The notes under the pieces are model-generated. The model ran no database searches. It was given only the letters and a program-made list of their open reading frames with translations, and had not been told where the DNA came from. Source: an uncultured Collinsella sp. (GTDB lineage: Bacteria > Actinomycetota > Coriobacteriia > Coriobacteriales > Coriobacteriaceae). Taken from it: 63,088 nt of DNA. Positions 24,835 to 33,059 of the stretch are shown here, piece by piece (the stretch's first letter is position 1; every line of letters begins with the position of its first letter). The stretch lies in the NCBI GenBank assembly GCA_934650975.1, contig CAKUFW010000003.1:1-63088 (forward strand), read 5' to 3'. Made by a program: the position numbers and the translations under genes.

Positions 24835-25519
24835 CTTTCTTTCCTCCGTTCATTCGGTTGCTGTATGCGGCTGCGAAGCTAGCGCCGAAGGACTGGGGCT
24901 TGCCCTCGCTGCCCGCCTTGGGGGGCTGGCGCTTGAGCGCTTCCTGCACTGCGGCGTCTACCGCCTTGGGGAAAAGCTCCTTGATCTTGGAGATCGCGGC
25001 GTTGGTGTCGTCCGCCTTCTCCGTCACGAACATGGAAAGAAGCTCGTCGCCGAGGTCGATGCCTGCGGCCTTCAGTTCGGCGCGCGCAACGCCCATCTGC
25101 TCGGACAGGTTGATGCGGCGCTCAAGCGCAGCCTTCTCGGCGTTGGCCTTCTCAAGCGCGTACTGCGCGCGCTGCAAGTCGTTCATGCCCGCAAGCTTCT
25201 CGGCCTCGCTGCGCTGGTCGTCGGCCTCCTGCTTGATCTGCTCGCGGATTTGCTTCTCGATCTGCGCGCGCTCGCGGGAGATGCGCTTCTTGACGATCTC
25301 GTCAACGTCGGCGTCGGTGTAGGTCTTGCCCTTCGTCTTGGGCTTGCTTCCCTTGTCGTCCGGGTCTTCACCCGCGCCCTGCTGGTCGCCTTCGGGGCCT
25401 TCGCCCTCGGTGCCCGCCTCTTCGCCAGCGCCTTCGGTTCCCTCGTCGCCTTGCTGCGGCGGGGTGAGGTTTCCGCCCGCTACTCCTGCGAACTTCTGTC
25501 GGTTTCCGTCCTTTGCCAT
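24821..25519 (-). CDS. Capsid scaffolding protein
   Basis: 232 residues, low-complexity acidic N-terminus (GDEGTEGAGEEAGTEGE) and a long coiled coil (DEIVKKRISRERAQIEKQIREQIKQEADDQRSE by segments), then NDLQRAQYALEKANAEKAALE and a C-terminal helical region. This fits the DUF4355 scaffold family that directs capsid assembly and is removed before packaging. GGAGGG precedes the ATG. Confidence 0.85.
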   Translation of the reverse strand: MAKDGNRQKFAGVAGGNLTPPQQGDEGTEGAGEEAGTEGEGPEGDQQGAGEDPDDKGSKPKTKGKTYTDADVDEIVKKRISRERAQIEKQIREQIKQEADDQRSEAEKLAGMNDLQRAQYALEKANAEKAALERRINLSEQMGVARAELKAAGIDLGDELLSMFVTEKADDTNAAISKIKELFPKAVDAAVQEALKRQPPKAGSEGKPQSFGASFAAAYSNRMNGGKKDGAQ

Positions 25520-25676
25520 GCTTCGTACCCTCCATAAGGTTTCTCGTGGCTCATGCCTGCACGTTTTCCGTAGCTTTTAGCGGGTTCCACGCCTGCCCGA
25601 ACCGTGGCTTTTAACGACCTCAACGCTCGGTCGGTCTTTGACCATGCGAGTGTCCTTCATGCGTGAGATTCGCCCG

Positions 25677-25937
25677 TCAGGCGGGTTCCAGGATGTCCTC
25701 AAGGCGCTCAAGCGTTGGCACCTCAAGCAGGCGCATGACCTCGCGCCCGCCGTCGGTTACAACGACCATGGGAACGCGGGTGATGCGCTCGGCGTTGTTC
25801 AGCCGCTCCATGAGGCCGTCCCATGCCTGATGAACCCTCACGCGCCCCGGGTACTCCTCGGAAAGCGGGTCTATGACCGCTCGGCGGTACGCCTCGCATG
25901 ACGGGCACCCAGCGCGGGTGATGTATTCGATCTCCAT
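25677..25937 (-). CDS. Small thioredoxin/glutaredoxin-like protein
   Basis: 86 residues: MEIEYITRAGCPSCEAYRRAV has the CPSC redox motif after the first beta strand, and ITRVPMVVVTDGG carries the cis-proline before a strand, as in thioredoxin folds. AAGGAGGAGCC precedes ATG 25937. It lies between head genes behind its own terminator-bounded segment. It may keep cysteine-containing proteins reduced or feed a phage reductase; no partner is evident nearby. Confidence 0.78.
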   Translation of the reverse strand: MEIEYITRAGCPSCEAYRRAVIDPLSEEYPGRVRVHQAWDGLMERLNNAERITRVPMVVVTDGGREVMRLLEVPTLERLEDILEPA

Positions 25938-25951
25938 GGCTCCTCCTTGAC

Positions 25952-25983
25952 GCAAAAGAAAAGGCCCCCGTGTTGGGGGCCTT
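25952..25983 (-). terminator. Intrinsic terminator in the head gene region
   Basis: AAGGCCCCC and GGGGGCCTT (25961-25983) form a 9-bp stem with a 5-nt loop, followed on the minus strand by TTCTTTT. It would trim transcription after the MuF-toxin-like pair and before the capsid genes. Confidence 0.8.
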
Positions 25984-26029
25984 GATTGTGCCGTTGGGGT
26001 GAGATGCCTATTCGGTTTTCGCCTGTTTG

Positions 26030-26239
26030 CTATCGGTGCAGCGCCTTGTCGCGCTTTCTTATAATCGCCTCGGCCTCTTCCTGGCCAATCTCGTCTAGCC
26101 ATAGGTCGCCGCTTTGCGTTCCGAACACCTCTGTGTCGAATACCCAGCGCCCGAGCGTGAAATCGTAGGTCTCGCACACCATCTGTTCCGCATCGAAGCG
26201 CGATACGCGCCTGCGGGAGTCGTCGGTGTAGTAAATCAT
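26030..26239 (-). CDS. 69-residue protein overlapping the MuF fusion gene, immunity candidate
   Basis: MIYYTDDSRRRVSRFDAEQM onward, with acidic C-terminal half (DLWLDEIGQEEAEAIIRKRD). ATG 26239 overlaps the stop of the minor head-RelA/SpoT-like gene (ATGA), so the two are coupled. A terminator follows it. No family was recognised. Because MuF-type toxins are normally paired with a small downstream neutraliser, an immunity or antitoxin role is proposed; this is inference from context. Confidence 0.65.
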   Translation of the reverse strand: MIYYTDDSRRRVSRFDAEQMVCETYDFTLGRWVFDTEVFGTQSGDLWLDEIGQEEAEAIIRKRDKALHR

Positions 26240-27759
26240 TTGCGAACCTCCTCGATGTTCGGTGGCGTCTTTATTTTCGCGGCGTTGTCGGCCATCTCGC
26301 GGCGAAGCTCCCACTTGCGCTCAAGCGGGGTGTCCTCCAACCGCTCCTCCTCGTAGAGCGCGTGGTTGCGCTCCTTCACGTCGAGGCTCTGCTTCGTGTG
26401 GAACTGAAGCTCGAACTTGAAGCCGTCGGGCGTCTCGAACTGCGTGTTGACGCCACGGTAAGCGCTCGATGCGTCGCCGAGCGTGTTCTTGACCTTCACC
26501 ACAGTATAGCCCGCCTTCTCAAGCGCCTGCCTGATGCGCGCGAACTCGTCAGCGAACGACTCGACTGGCAGCACGTATGTGTAGCGCAGCACGTCGTTGA
26601 TGCCGTCTGATGCCTCCTTCTCGCTCACATCGAGCTTGTGCGAGTCGGTGCGGATCTTCCGCGCCAACGACTGCTGGCCCTTGAGCCTGAAATCAAGCCC
26701 GGCCAGCGCCGAGCCGGCGCGTTGCAGCGATTCGAGCAGGGACGTGGTGGCAGGTTCCCGAACCATGGCGCTCGATCGCAGCGTCATGGCGTGGGTCGCC
26801 GAATCGCCGCCGCGCTTTGCAACGTAATCGTCGATCCACTTGTCCCAGTCGGCCACCTCAAGGGTGTACGAGCAGCGGCACCACGGGTGCATCGGCGGGA
26901 AGTTCGTGCCCGGCATGCGCTCGGAGAACTTTGCCGGGTGCTGCTTCTGGTAGGCCTCAAGCTCGCGGCACACCTCGCAGGCCCTGCCGTCGTGGATGCA
27001 CGACAGCGCGTAGCTGTCGAACTCCGACTCGTGCACGCATGCCTGCGCCTCGTTGAAAAGGTACGTTCCCTCTGTGTACACAAGGCGCATGGCGGTCTTC
27101 GCGCCGCTGTGGTTGAGCCTCTGGCGAAGCTCGCGCGAAATCTCGTCGTACGAGACGCCGCGTGCGATCAGCTTTGAGAAGTCGTCGTTGAGGTAGCTCG
27201 CCAGCTTCTCGCGGTTCGCCCAGATGTTGGCCGAGAAGTCTCCGCCTGCCGCCCAGGCAGCTCCGACCGTCGCACGCACGACCTCGGAGTCGTAGCGGTA
27301 GAACTCCTTGCCGAAGCCAAGCTCCTCGGCGGCGATGTTGGCGGCACGCCGCGCCTGCTCCTCGAAGTGCCTGCGGAACTCCTCCTGCTCGATCGCGCCG
27401 ATCTCAAGCTGCTGCAAGCGTATCTGCATCTGGATAGCCTCAAGCTCGTTCAAGCGGTAGATGCTCTCGCGCACGGGCATGAGGTCGGCGTACTGCGGGT
27501 ACTTCTTGGCGAACTCGTCCATGCGCTCCATGAGCAGCGTGCGGTCTTCCGCGCTGATGGATTGCAGCAGGCGGCGGTACTCGATCACCTTGTCCTCGCC
27601 GTACTTGGCGTAGTAGGCCGCGATCATGCGGTCGAGCTTCGCCGCCTCGGATGCATAGACCTTTGAAAGGCGCTTCGAAAGGTCGGCCTCGTCCTTGGTC
27701 AGCTGCTGCAAGAACTCGTCGCGCCTCTCGCGCCAGTATTCGTCGTTCGGCTTACTCAT
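26236..27759 (-). CDS. MuF-type minor head protein fused to a RelA/SpoT-like domain
   Basis: 507 residues. The N-terminal helical region leads into the MuF/SPP1 gp7 head morphogenesis domain, ending in the metal-binding pattern Cys254, Cys261-x2-Cys264, then PPMHPWCRC (His291, Cys294, Cys296). After a linker, residues 357-490 resemble RelA/SpoT nucleotidyltransferases: DFRLKGQQSLARKI, NDVLRYTYVLP (Asp389), SSAYRGVNTQF (Tyr434, Arg435) and FELQFHT (Glu450), parallel to the RVKxxxSI, DxxGxR, GYRSxH and ExQxRT motifs of synthetases. The head part is packaged near the portal. The C-terminal part is a likely polymorphic toxin or effector domain. Confidence 0.82.
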   Translation of the reverse strand: MSKPNDEYWRERRDEFLQQLTKDEADLSKRLSKVYASEAAKLDRMIAAYYAKYGEDKVIEYRRLLQSISAEDRTLLMERMDEFAKKYPQYADLMPVRESIYRLNELEAIQMQIRLQQLEIGAIEQEEFRRHFEEQARRAANIAAEELGFGKEFYRYDSEVVRATVGAAWAAGGDFSANIWANREKLASYLNDDFSKLIARGVSYDEISRELRQRLNHSGAKTAMRLVYTEGTYLFNEAQACVHESEFDSYALSCIHDGRACEVCRELEAYQKQHPAKFSERMPGTNFPPMHPWCRCSYTLEVADWDKWIDDYVAKRGGDSATHAMTLRSSAMVREPATTSLLESLQRAGSALAGLDFRLKGQQSLARKIRTDSHKLDVSEKEASDGINDVLRYTYVLPVESFADEFARIRQALEKAGYTVVKVKNTLGDASSAYRGVNTQFETPDGFKFELQFHTKQSLDVKERNHALYEEERLEDTPLERKWELRREMADNAAKIKTPPNIEEVRK

Positions 27760-28183
27760 TGGAAAGCAACAGCTCGATGATCTTGTCCTTGGTGGCGTTC
27801 TTCGGGATCTTCACGCCGCTGTTGCGGGCAAGCTCGCGCAAATCGTTGAGCTTCATGCTGCCAAGCTCGCCGCTGTCCTCTGCCGGCTGCTCCTTGGCTT
27901 CGGTTTCGCCTGGCTGCTCGGCAAGCGTGACGGCATCCATTTCCTGCTGCGGTTCCTTTGGCACTGTCTCGGGCTGCTTGATGCTGTAGGTGGTCATATC
28001 GACTAGGCCGTAGATGCTCACGAGGTCTTCGCGCACGTATCCGCCCATCGTCAGCTCGACCCAGCCGTCGGCGACGGACTCCACCCGCGCCGCCGTCATG
28101 TTTCCCATGGTGCCGATGATCTCGCCGCCCGGCTCCTCGCGGATGGCAAGCTGCTTGCCTCGGCTATAGGTCGCTACCTTCAT
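27752..28183 (-). CDS. Phage protein with SH3-like start and C-terminal HeH/LEM-type motif
   Basis: 143 residues. Residues 1-60 (EEPGGEIIGTMGNMTAARVESVADGWVEL) look like a bacterial SH3-like barrel. After a Pro/Glu-rich linker, MKLNDLRELARNSGVKIPKNATKDKIIELL is a clear helix-extended-helix (Rho-N/LEM-like) nucleic-acid binding element. It lies between portal and MuF genes and overlaps both. Likely a minor head or DNA-tethering protein. Confidence 0.65.
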   Translation of the reverse strand: MKVATYSRGKQLAIREEPGGEIIGTMGNMTAARVESVADGWVELTMGGYVREDLVSIYGLVDMTTYSIKQPETVPKEPQQEMDAVTLAEQPGETEAKEQPAEDSGELGSMKLNDLRELARNSGVKIPKNATKDKIIELLLSNE

Positions 28184-29603
28184 CGTTGGTTCCTTCCTCT
28201 TGGTTGGTCTCGATCGTTCGGTTGGTTGGATAGCCATCGCTCACCGCGTTGGCCTTCTCCTCCTGCTCGTCGCGCTTGCGCTGTATCTCGGCTTTGGGAT
28301 CGCTCACACAGGAGAGCACGGAAAGCTGCGTTTCCTCGGACACGATGCCCGAGAGCTGCCCGGCAACCGATGCCTCGCTCTGCAAGTCGTCGGGCATATT
28401 GCGGTGCATGGTCACATCGACCATCTGCCAATCGTCGCCGCTGAATCCCTGGCTCAACGGATAGGCGGCTAGGAGCTTCAGGCGCTCCTGCACGCCGCGC
28501 TTGAACTTGCGGTCTTTCTTGCGGGCGAGGTTGCTCATGGGCATCATGCGCATCTTGAGCGCTATGCCGGAAGCGGTGACGAAGCTGTCGGAAGTGATGT
28601 CGGGCACCATCGCCATCTTGAAGATCAGCTGCTCAAGGCGGTTGATAAGGTTCTCCTGCACGGAGTCGGCGTTGGGCTTCGCCAGGAACACCACGTCAAG
28701 GCCCTCCAAGGACTCGCCGAAGAGGTTGATCACCTTGTTCTCGCGGATGTTCACCAGCTCGTCCTCGGTAAGCTCTTTGCCCTTGACCACGAGGTAGCAG
28801 TCGCTGAAGTACTCCACGTCGTTCGCCTTCTCGGAAAGCACGGCGTTGTACTGCTCGACCATGGAAAGAACGCCCTCGTAGAGGCCGCGCCCCTTGGTGT
28901 TCTGGCGGAAGTCGACGGCCGGCACGCTGCCGAAGCTGTGGCCCTCGGCCTCGCCGAACTCCAAGCCGGCATCGCCGCGCCTGAACGGCACGACCTCGTG
29001 GGCATCGGAATAGCTGCCCTTGATAGCGCCGTCGTCACCGTAGAACCAGCGGACGAAGAACATCGGGCGCTTCAGCACGGAATCGTCGTAGACCATGAAC
29101 GACGTGAGCGGCGACACCGCGATTGATCGCGGCAGGCCCTCTTCGTCTTGGTACAGCATCTCGTAGGCATGGCCGAACTTCGACGCCATCTCCGACAATT
29201 CAGCGTCCACGTCCTCCTGGAAGTTTCTCGCCGTATAGTCGGCGATGAACGCCTCCACGGCCTTCTTGCGCCCATCGTCCTCGCCCTTGACCGAAAGCGT
29301 CATGGGCACGCCGATGTAGTAGCCCTCGAACGTGTCCGTGATGGTGTAGCAGAAGTCGGCAGACAGGCGGTTGTTCGGCTTGTAGTCGGGCTTCTTGCGC
29401 CATGATCGGTCGAAGATCGCGTAGTGCGTGTCGTACACCTTGTCCAGGTACTCGTAGCGCGGCTTGTGGTCTTGCTCGAACTCGTCAACCAGGCGCTGAA
29501 GCAGCTCCTCGGTCATCTCCGTTCCAGCGGGCAGGCGGAAGTCGTCGGTGGACGGCTCTCGCTGCATCTGGTCGTAGTAGAAAGAATGGAACTCGTGGCT
29601 CAA
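28164..29603 (-). CDS. Portal protein, SPP1 gp6-like
   Basis: 479 residues. It forms the dodecameric ring through which DNA enters and leaves. Typical segments are the N-terminal helical wing, FCYTITDTFEGYYIGVPMTL, YEMLYQDEEGLPRSIAVSP and QYNAVLSEKANDVEYFSD, and an acidic tail. It starts with TTG (29603), where GGGGGG lies 8-9 nt upstream just after the terminase gene. Overlaps the next gene by 20 nt. Confidence 0.9.
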   Translation of the reverse strand: MSHEFHSFYYDQMQREPSTDDFRLPAGTEMTEELLQRLVDEFEQDHKPRYEYLDKVYDTHYAIFDRSWRKKPDYKPNNRLSADFCYTITDTFEGYYIGVPMTLSVKGEDDGRKKAVEAFIADYTARNFQEDVDAELSEMASKFGHAYEMLYQDEEGLPRSIAVSPLTSFMVYDDSVLKRPMFFVRWFYGDDGAIKGSYSDAHEVVPFRRGDAGLEFGEAEGHSFGSVPAVDFRQNTKGRGLYEGVLSMVEQYNAVLSEKANDVEYFSDCYLVVKGKELTEDELVNIRENKVINLFGESLEGLDVVFLAKPNADSVQENLINRLEQLIFKMAMVPDITSDSFVTASGIALKMRMMPMSNLARKKDRKFKRGVQERLKLLAAYPLSQGFSGDDWQMVDVTMHRNMPDDLQSEASVAGQLSGIVSEETQLSVLSCVSDPKAEIQRKRDEQEEKANAVSDGYPTNRTIETNQEEGTNDEGSDL

Positions 29604-29604
29604 A

Positions 29605-30882
29605 TCAGATACCCCCCTTGAAGGTCTTTATGCCGGGTCGGTTCTCCCATTGCCTGATCGCGGACGCCAGGGAGTCGGGCATGTCGTCGTGCGCGGCGTT
29701 CTCGTTGTAGTCGAGCACCTGGTTCAGCGCATCGGCGTCCAGCGGGTACTCGTCGCAGTCGAGGAAGCGCGCGTTCTGCCACTCGCTGCGCAGGTGCGTG
29801 CTGATCTTCAGGTACTTGTTCTCCTTCTCCTGGTATCCCACGCACGGCCTGCCGCGCTTTAGGATGCCCTTGCGCAGGTAGCCCTTGTCGGCGTTCATCT
29901 CGCAGTGGATCGAGCCGATGCGCAAGGCCTTGCAAAGCCCGATGATCTCGTCCAGGCAGTCGTCCACGTGCTTGTGCCACATGCGGACGAGGCAGTACCA
30001 GATGCCGCCCCTGTTGCATATGGCCGTGAAGGCCGTGAAGTCCGCGCCTCCGTAGCTCGCGTCGATGTGGCCAATGCCGTCTCGCAGAAGCTCCGGCTCC
30101 TTGAAGAACTTGGCGTTGGTGAACATGGCGTCCTCGTCGGCGATGTGCTTCAGCTCGTAGTTGGCGGCGAACAGCGACGGCGACATGCTCGCCCGCACCT
30201 TCTCGATCTCCTCGCGGCTCATGAGGCCCGTCTGCCAGCAGTCCCAGCGGCGGATGTTCGGCATCAGCTGGAACGCGTCGTCCTTGTGCCACGGCGTGCC
30301 AGTGTTGAAGATGCGCCCGCCACGGTTTCGGATGTTCTGCAACTCCTGGTAGATCAGCTTGATGCGCTCGCGCTCCGCCGCCGACACGCGATCCTTCACG
30401 TTCACGATGTCGTCGGTGAACACGCGGTCGGCGTGCTTGCCGGTCAGCGAGCCGCCGCATCCCAGGCCCAGAAGCTGCGGAGCGCCCGACACGCCCTGCT
30501 TGAGGTTGGTGGATACAGACGACTGCGTGGCCCTCGTAAGCTCAAGCTCCACGCCGTAGAGCATGCGCACGAGGCCTCGGAAGTAGTCGGTTTGCAGCAC
30601 GTTGGCCGTTGCCGCCATGACCTCCGCCACGTCGTCGTCCGTCTTGCGCAGGAACATGGATCGCATGCCGGGGAACAGCACGATGATGAACGCGAACGAG
30701 ATGCCCAGGCACGTGGTCTTGAAGCTGCCTCGGTGCGCCTGAATCGTCTCGTCGTCGGTGCCGAAGACCATGTCCTTGATCCACTCGTTGTGCAAAGACG
30801 TCAGCTTGTCGAACCCGAGGCGCACGGCTATGTCCACGGGGCAGTCGTACACCAGGTCGATGAGGTCAGCCCTTGTCGGCAT
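29605..30882 (-). CDS. Terminase large subunit
   Basis: 425 residues. Packages phage DNA: an N-terminal ATPase with Walker A-like AHRGSFKTT, Walker B DRVFTDD and a coupling motif FNTGTPWH, and a C-terminal nuclease with acids in HIDASYGGADF and HDDMPDSLA. MFLRKTDDD also fits the adenine-binding region of the PBSX-type family. Overlaps the small subunit gene by 17 nt. Confidence 0.93.
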   Translation of the reverse strand: MPTRADLIDLVYDCPVDIAVRLGFDKLTSLHNEWIKDMVFGTDDETIQAHRGSFKTTCLGISFAFIIVLFPGMRSMFLRKTDDDVAEVMAATANVLQTDYFRGLVRMLYGVELELTRATQSSVSTNLKQGVSGAPQLLGLGCGGSLTGKHADRVFTDDIVNVKDRVSAAERERIKLIYQELQNIRNRGGRIFNTGTPWHKDDAFQLMPNIRRWDCWQTGLMSREEIEKVRASMSPSLFAANYELKHIADEDAMFTNAKFFKEPELLRDGIGHIDASYGGADFTAFTAICNRGGIWYCLVRMWHKHVDDCLDEIIGLCKALRIGSIHCEMNADKGYLRKGILKRGRPCVGYQEKENKYLKISTHLRSEWQNARFLDCDEYPLDADALNQVLDYNENAAHDDMPDSLASAIRQWENRPGIKTFKGGI

Positions 30883-31279
30883 TGCGCTTCGCCTCGATGA
30901 GCTTTCCGATCTCGTCGCAAGCGGCCCCGATGTCGGCGGACACCTCGATCTGCTCCACGGGCTTCTCGCCCGCGGTGTCGCGCAGGAACTGGATGGCAGC
31001 TATGTCGCCGCGCATCGCCTTCTTGGCGACCTTGAGGATCGAGATCTCTGAAACCGTGAGCTTGCGGTCTGGGTAGTCCTCGAAGCTCAGGCCCTCCAAG
31101 TCGTCGAGCTGCGCGTCCGTTCCCTCGAACGGCATGTGCAGCACGATCTTGGCAATCTCCTGCATCTGCTTCTTCTCGCGGCGCTTCTTCGCCGCAGCCT
31201 TGCCGGCCTTCGACGCCGCAGCCTTGCGCTGCTCTGCGGTCTGGTCTCTCTTGGGTTTGATGAGGTTCTGGTCGTTCAC
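30866..31279 (-). CDS. Putative terminase small subunit
   Basis: 137 residues; Lys/Ala-rich N-terminus (AASKAGKAAAKKRREKKQM), then TVSEISILKVAKKAMRGDIAAIQFLRDTAGEKPVEQIEV, a region frequent in small terminase-like DNA-binding proteins next to large subunit genes. It starts at GTG 31279 with GAGGA upstream; the upstream frame is non-coding. It would recognise the pac site. Confidence 0.75.
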   Translation of the reverse strand: MNDQNLIKPKRDQTAEQRKAAASKAGKAAAKKRREKKQMQEIAKIVLHMPFEGTDAQLDDLEGLSFEDYPDRKLTVSEISILKVAKKAMRGDIAAIQFLRDTAGEKPVEQIEVSADIGAACDEIGKLIEAKRNADKG

Positions 31280-31284
31280 GGCGA

Positions 31285-31524
31285 TCAGTCCTCGAACGTG
31301 AGGCCCATGAAGGCCAGGCGCTTGTGAAGCTCGGCCAGCGCCCCGAAGTCGTTGGAGCCGTAGACGAGGGCGTGGACGATGGCCGTGTCCATGACGTACT
31401 GCCACTGGCGGTCGTCCCAATGGTCGCTGCAACGGTTTGAGCGCCACGCCTCGAACCACTCGACGGTCTCCTTGGGCCAGTCTGTGTCTTCGGGCAGCGT
31501 CGGCTTGTCCTTCTTCGCGGCCAT
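31285..31524 (-). CDS. Small protein preceding the terminase genes
   Basis: 79 residues with LPEDTDWPKETVEWFEAWRSNRCSDHWDDRQWQYVMDTA split over the centre. Similar short Trp-rich proteins are found in many actinophages next to terminases and are sometimes annotated as small subunit. It therefore could be a terminase partner in addition to or in place of the next gene. 5 nt separate it from that gene. Confidence 0.6.
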   Translation of the reverse strand: MAAKKDKPTLPEDTDWPKETVEWFEAWRSNRCSDHWDDRQWQYVMDTAIVHALVYGSNDFGALAELHKRLAFMGLTFED

Positions 31525-31599
31525 TTCAGCTCCTCTCTATCGGTTGTCGTTTTCAGATGGAAAGGGCGCAACGGCTAGCGCTGCGCCCGGGTGCCCCCT

Positions 31600-31701
31600 C
31601 TAGTAGGAGGAGCGGCCAGAAGAGCTGCCACGGCTGCGGCTGAACGCAGAGCGGACTCGGTTGGCGATGTTGCCTGCTGCGGCACGGATGCGACCGAACA
31701 T
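31600..31701 (-). CDS. 33-residue basic Ser/Arg-rich protein
   Basis: Begins MFGRIRAAAGNIANRVRSAF and ends in a run rich in Ser, Arg and Gly with a final Tyr. A near-ideal ribosome binding site (GAGGAGG, 5-6 nt) supports translation. The charge (eight Arg, no acid) suggests nucleic-acid or membrane contact. First gene of the late operon after the terminator at 31728-31753; a hairpin (31564-31588) follows it. Confidence 0.5.
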   Translation of the reverse strand: MFGRIRAAAGNIANRVRSAFSRSRGSSSGRSSY

Positions 31702-31727
31702 GCCTGCCTCCTCTCGTTTTCGGGAAC

Positions 31728-31753
31728 AAAAAAGGCGACCCGTAGGTCGCCTT
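31728..31753 (-). terminator. Intrinsic terminator upstream of the late operon
   Basis: AAGGCGACC and GGTCGCCTT (31732-31753) make a perfect 9-bp stem with a CGTA/TACG tetraloop, followed on the minus strand by six Ts. It separates the PAPS-reductase-like pair from the packaging genes. Confidence 0.88.
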
Positions 31754-31780
31754 AGATTCTCCTATGCGCGTGAGATTGGC

Positions 31781-32359
31781 CTATTCGCCCATGGCTCCAA
31801 GGATCTTCGAGCCGTCCATGTACAGGTCGCCGTACTTGGCAAGCGCGTACTCCCTGATGAAGCTCTCAAGGTCATCCGAATCGCGGAACACGCACACAAC
31901 GTGGTAGACGCTGCTCCAAACGTTCTCGTAGTAGGGCTTCACCTCAATCGCCTGGAATGCCTTGAGGATCGCATCTGCCTCGGCGAAGCTGTCGGCTTCG
32001 AGGTCACCCGTGGGCTCTATTCCGGCAAGCGGGTTCGGCGCGGGCGTACCCTTCTGCTCCTTGGGCTTGAACTGCCGCTTGTTCTGCAAGCCGATTCGCT
32101 CGGTGAACACGGGGCGGATGACGTCGCCGTAAGTCCAGCCGTCCTCGTCGGCCTTTACCAGGTCGGCGAACTTGTCCCTATCGGCCTGGTCGTGGAAGCA
32201 GAAGCAGATCCAGAAGCCGGAATCGACGGCCATCTGGAAGCGCTTCTCCTCGCGCTTCTCGCGGTCTCGGTACTCCTTCTGATGGTCGGTGAGCTGCGCT
32301 GCCTCCACGGCCTTCTTCTCGGCCTTCGCCTTCTGCGGCTTCTCGAACTTAAAGCCCAT
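31781..32359 (-). CDS. Hypothetical phage protein, partner of the PAPS-reductase-like gene
   Basis: 192 residues, Lys/Glu-rich helical N-terminus (KPQKAKAEKKAVEAAQLTDHQKEY), then MAVDSGFWICFCFHDQADRDKFADLV and VWSSVYHVVCVFRDSDDLESFIREYAL. Two similar alpha/beta units that could be ferredoxin-like halves are visible. It overlaps the PP-loop gene by 11 nt, so the two are probably co-expressed and act together. Confidence 0.6.
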   Translation of the reverse strand: MGFKFEKPQKAKAEKKAVEAAQLTDHQKEYRDREKREEKRFQMAVDSGFWICFCFHDQADRDKFADLVKADEDGWTYGDVIRPVFTERIGLQNKRQFKPKEQKGTPAPNPLAGIEPTGDLEADSFAEADAILKAFQAIEVKPYYENVWSSVYHVVCVFRDSDDLESFIREYALAKYGDLYMDGSKILGAMGE

Positions 32360-33059
32360 AGTGTGCCCACCTCTTCTCGTCGGCCTCGATGAACGGGTAC
32401 CACTGCTTGACCACCTCGAAGTCCTTCGGGCGCTTCTCGCGCAGCGGCTTCATGAATCGCATGTCCAATCCGTCGAAGCTTCGCCCGAACAACTCGTAAT
32501 CAGGCGGCAGGCCGATTCCGCGCATATCGATCGCCGCCATCACTTCAGATTTCGTCCAGTCGGCAACCACCGACGCCTTGCGCGTGGTGAGCTTCATGAG
32601 GCCGTGCTTGGTGAGGCTCGCGCGGCGGTAGGGGTTGTCGCAGGCGCGAACGCCATCGCAGAACCACGTGTCCTCTGGAAGCCCGAGGTCTTCCAGGATG
32701 AACGGGCGCATGTCGTCGTAGCCGAACACGGGCATGTTCGCCGCTTCGATCACGTCGCAATGCTCGGGGCTTTGGAACACGCAGTTGTTGAGCGTCCTCG
32801 ACCACCTGGGATGCGGGTACTGGTGGATCTTCACGCCGAAAACGCCCTCGATCGTCTTCACGTTGTGCTCGACCATCGGAAGGCCTGGGATGGACCAGTA
32901 GTAGATGGGCACTACCTCGATACCCTCGTCCTCAAGCGCGATCCACGCTGCCAGCGAGTCCTTGCCAAGCGAGCAGGACAGCACGACGGGCCGTCCCTCC
33001 TCCTTGAGCTTGCGCCTAACCTCGGCGCTTGTTGGCTGGCCCTTGATTATCGTCGGCAT
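32349..33059 (-). CDS. PAPS reductase/PP-loop ATPase family protein
   Basis: 236 residues. The PP-loop motif VVLSCSLGKDSLA (SxGKDS) binds ATP, and the rest keeps the family layout (VPIYYWSIPG, TLTKHG-like segments, RWSRTLNNC). In phages such proteins activate a substrate by adenylation, in some systems for DNA modification by sulfur or base changes. No Dnd or other modification cluster is present, so the substrate is unknown. ATG 33059 is chosen because GAGGAG lies 6-7 nt upstream. Confidence 0.82.
   Translation of the reverse strand: MPTIIKGQPTSAEVRRKLKEEGRPVVLSCSLGKDSLAAWIALEDEGIEVVPIYYWSIPGLPMVEHNVKTIEGVFGVKIHQYPHPRWSRTLNNCVFQSPEHCDVIEAANMPVFGYDDMRPFILEDLGLPEDTWFCDGVRACDNPYRRASLTKHGLMKLTTRKASVVADWTKSEVMAAIDMRGIGLPPDYELFGRSFDGLDMRFMKPLREKRPKDFEVVKQWYPFIEADEKRWAHYGL

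Noticed and set aside
31564..31588. Hairpin after the 33-residue gene as a strong terminator
   Set aside because: The 7-bp stem is followed by only three Ts; kept as a possible weak element but not listed as a terminator.
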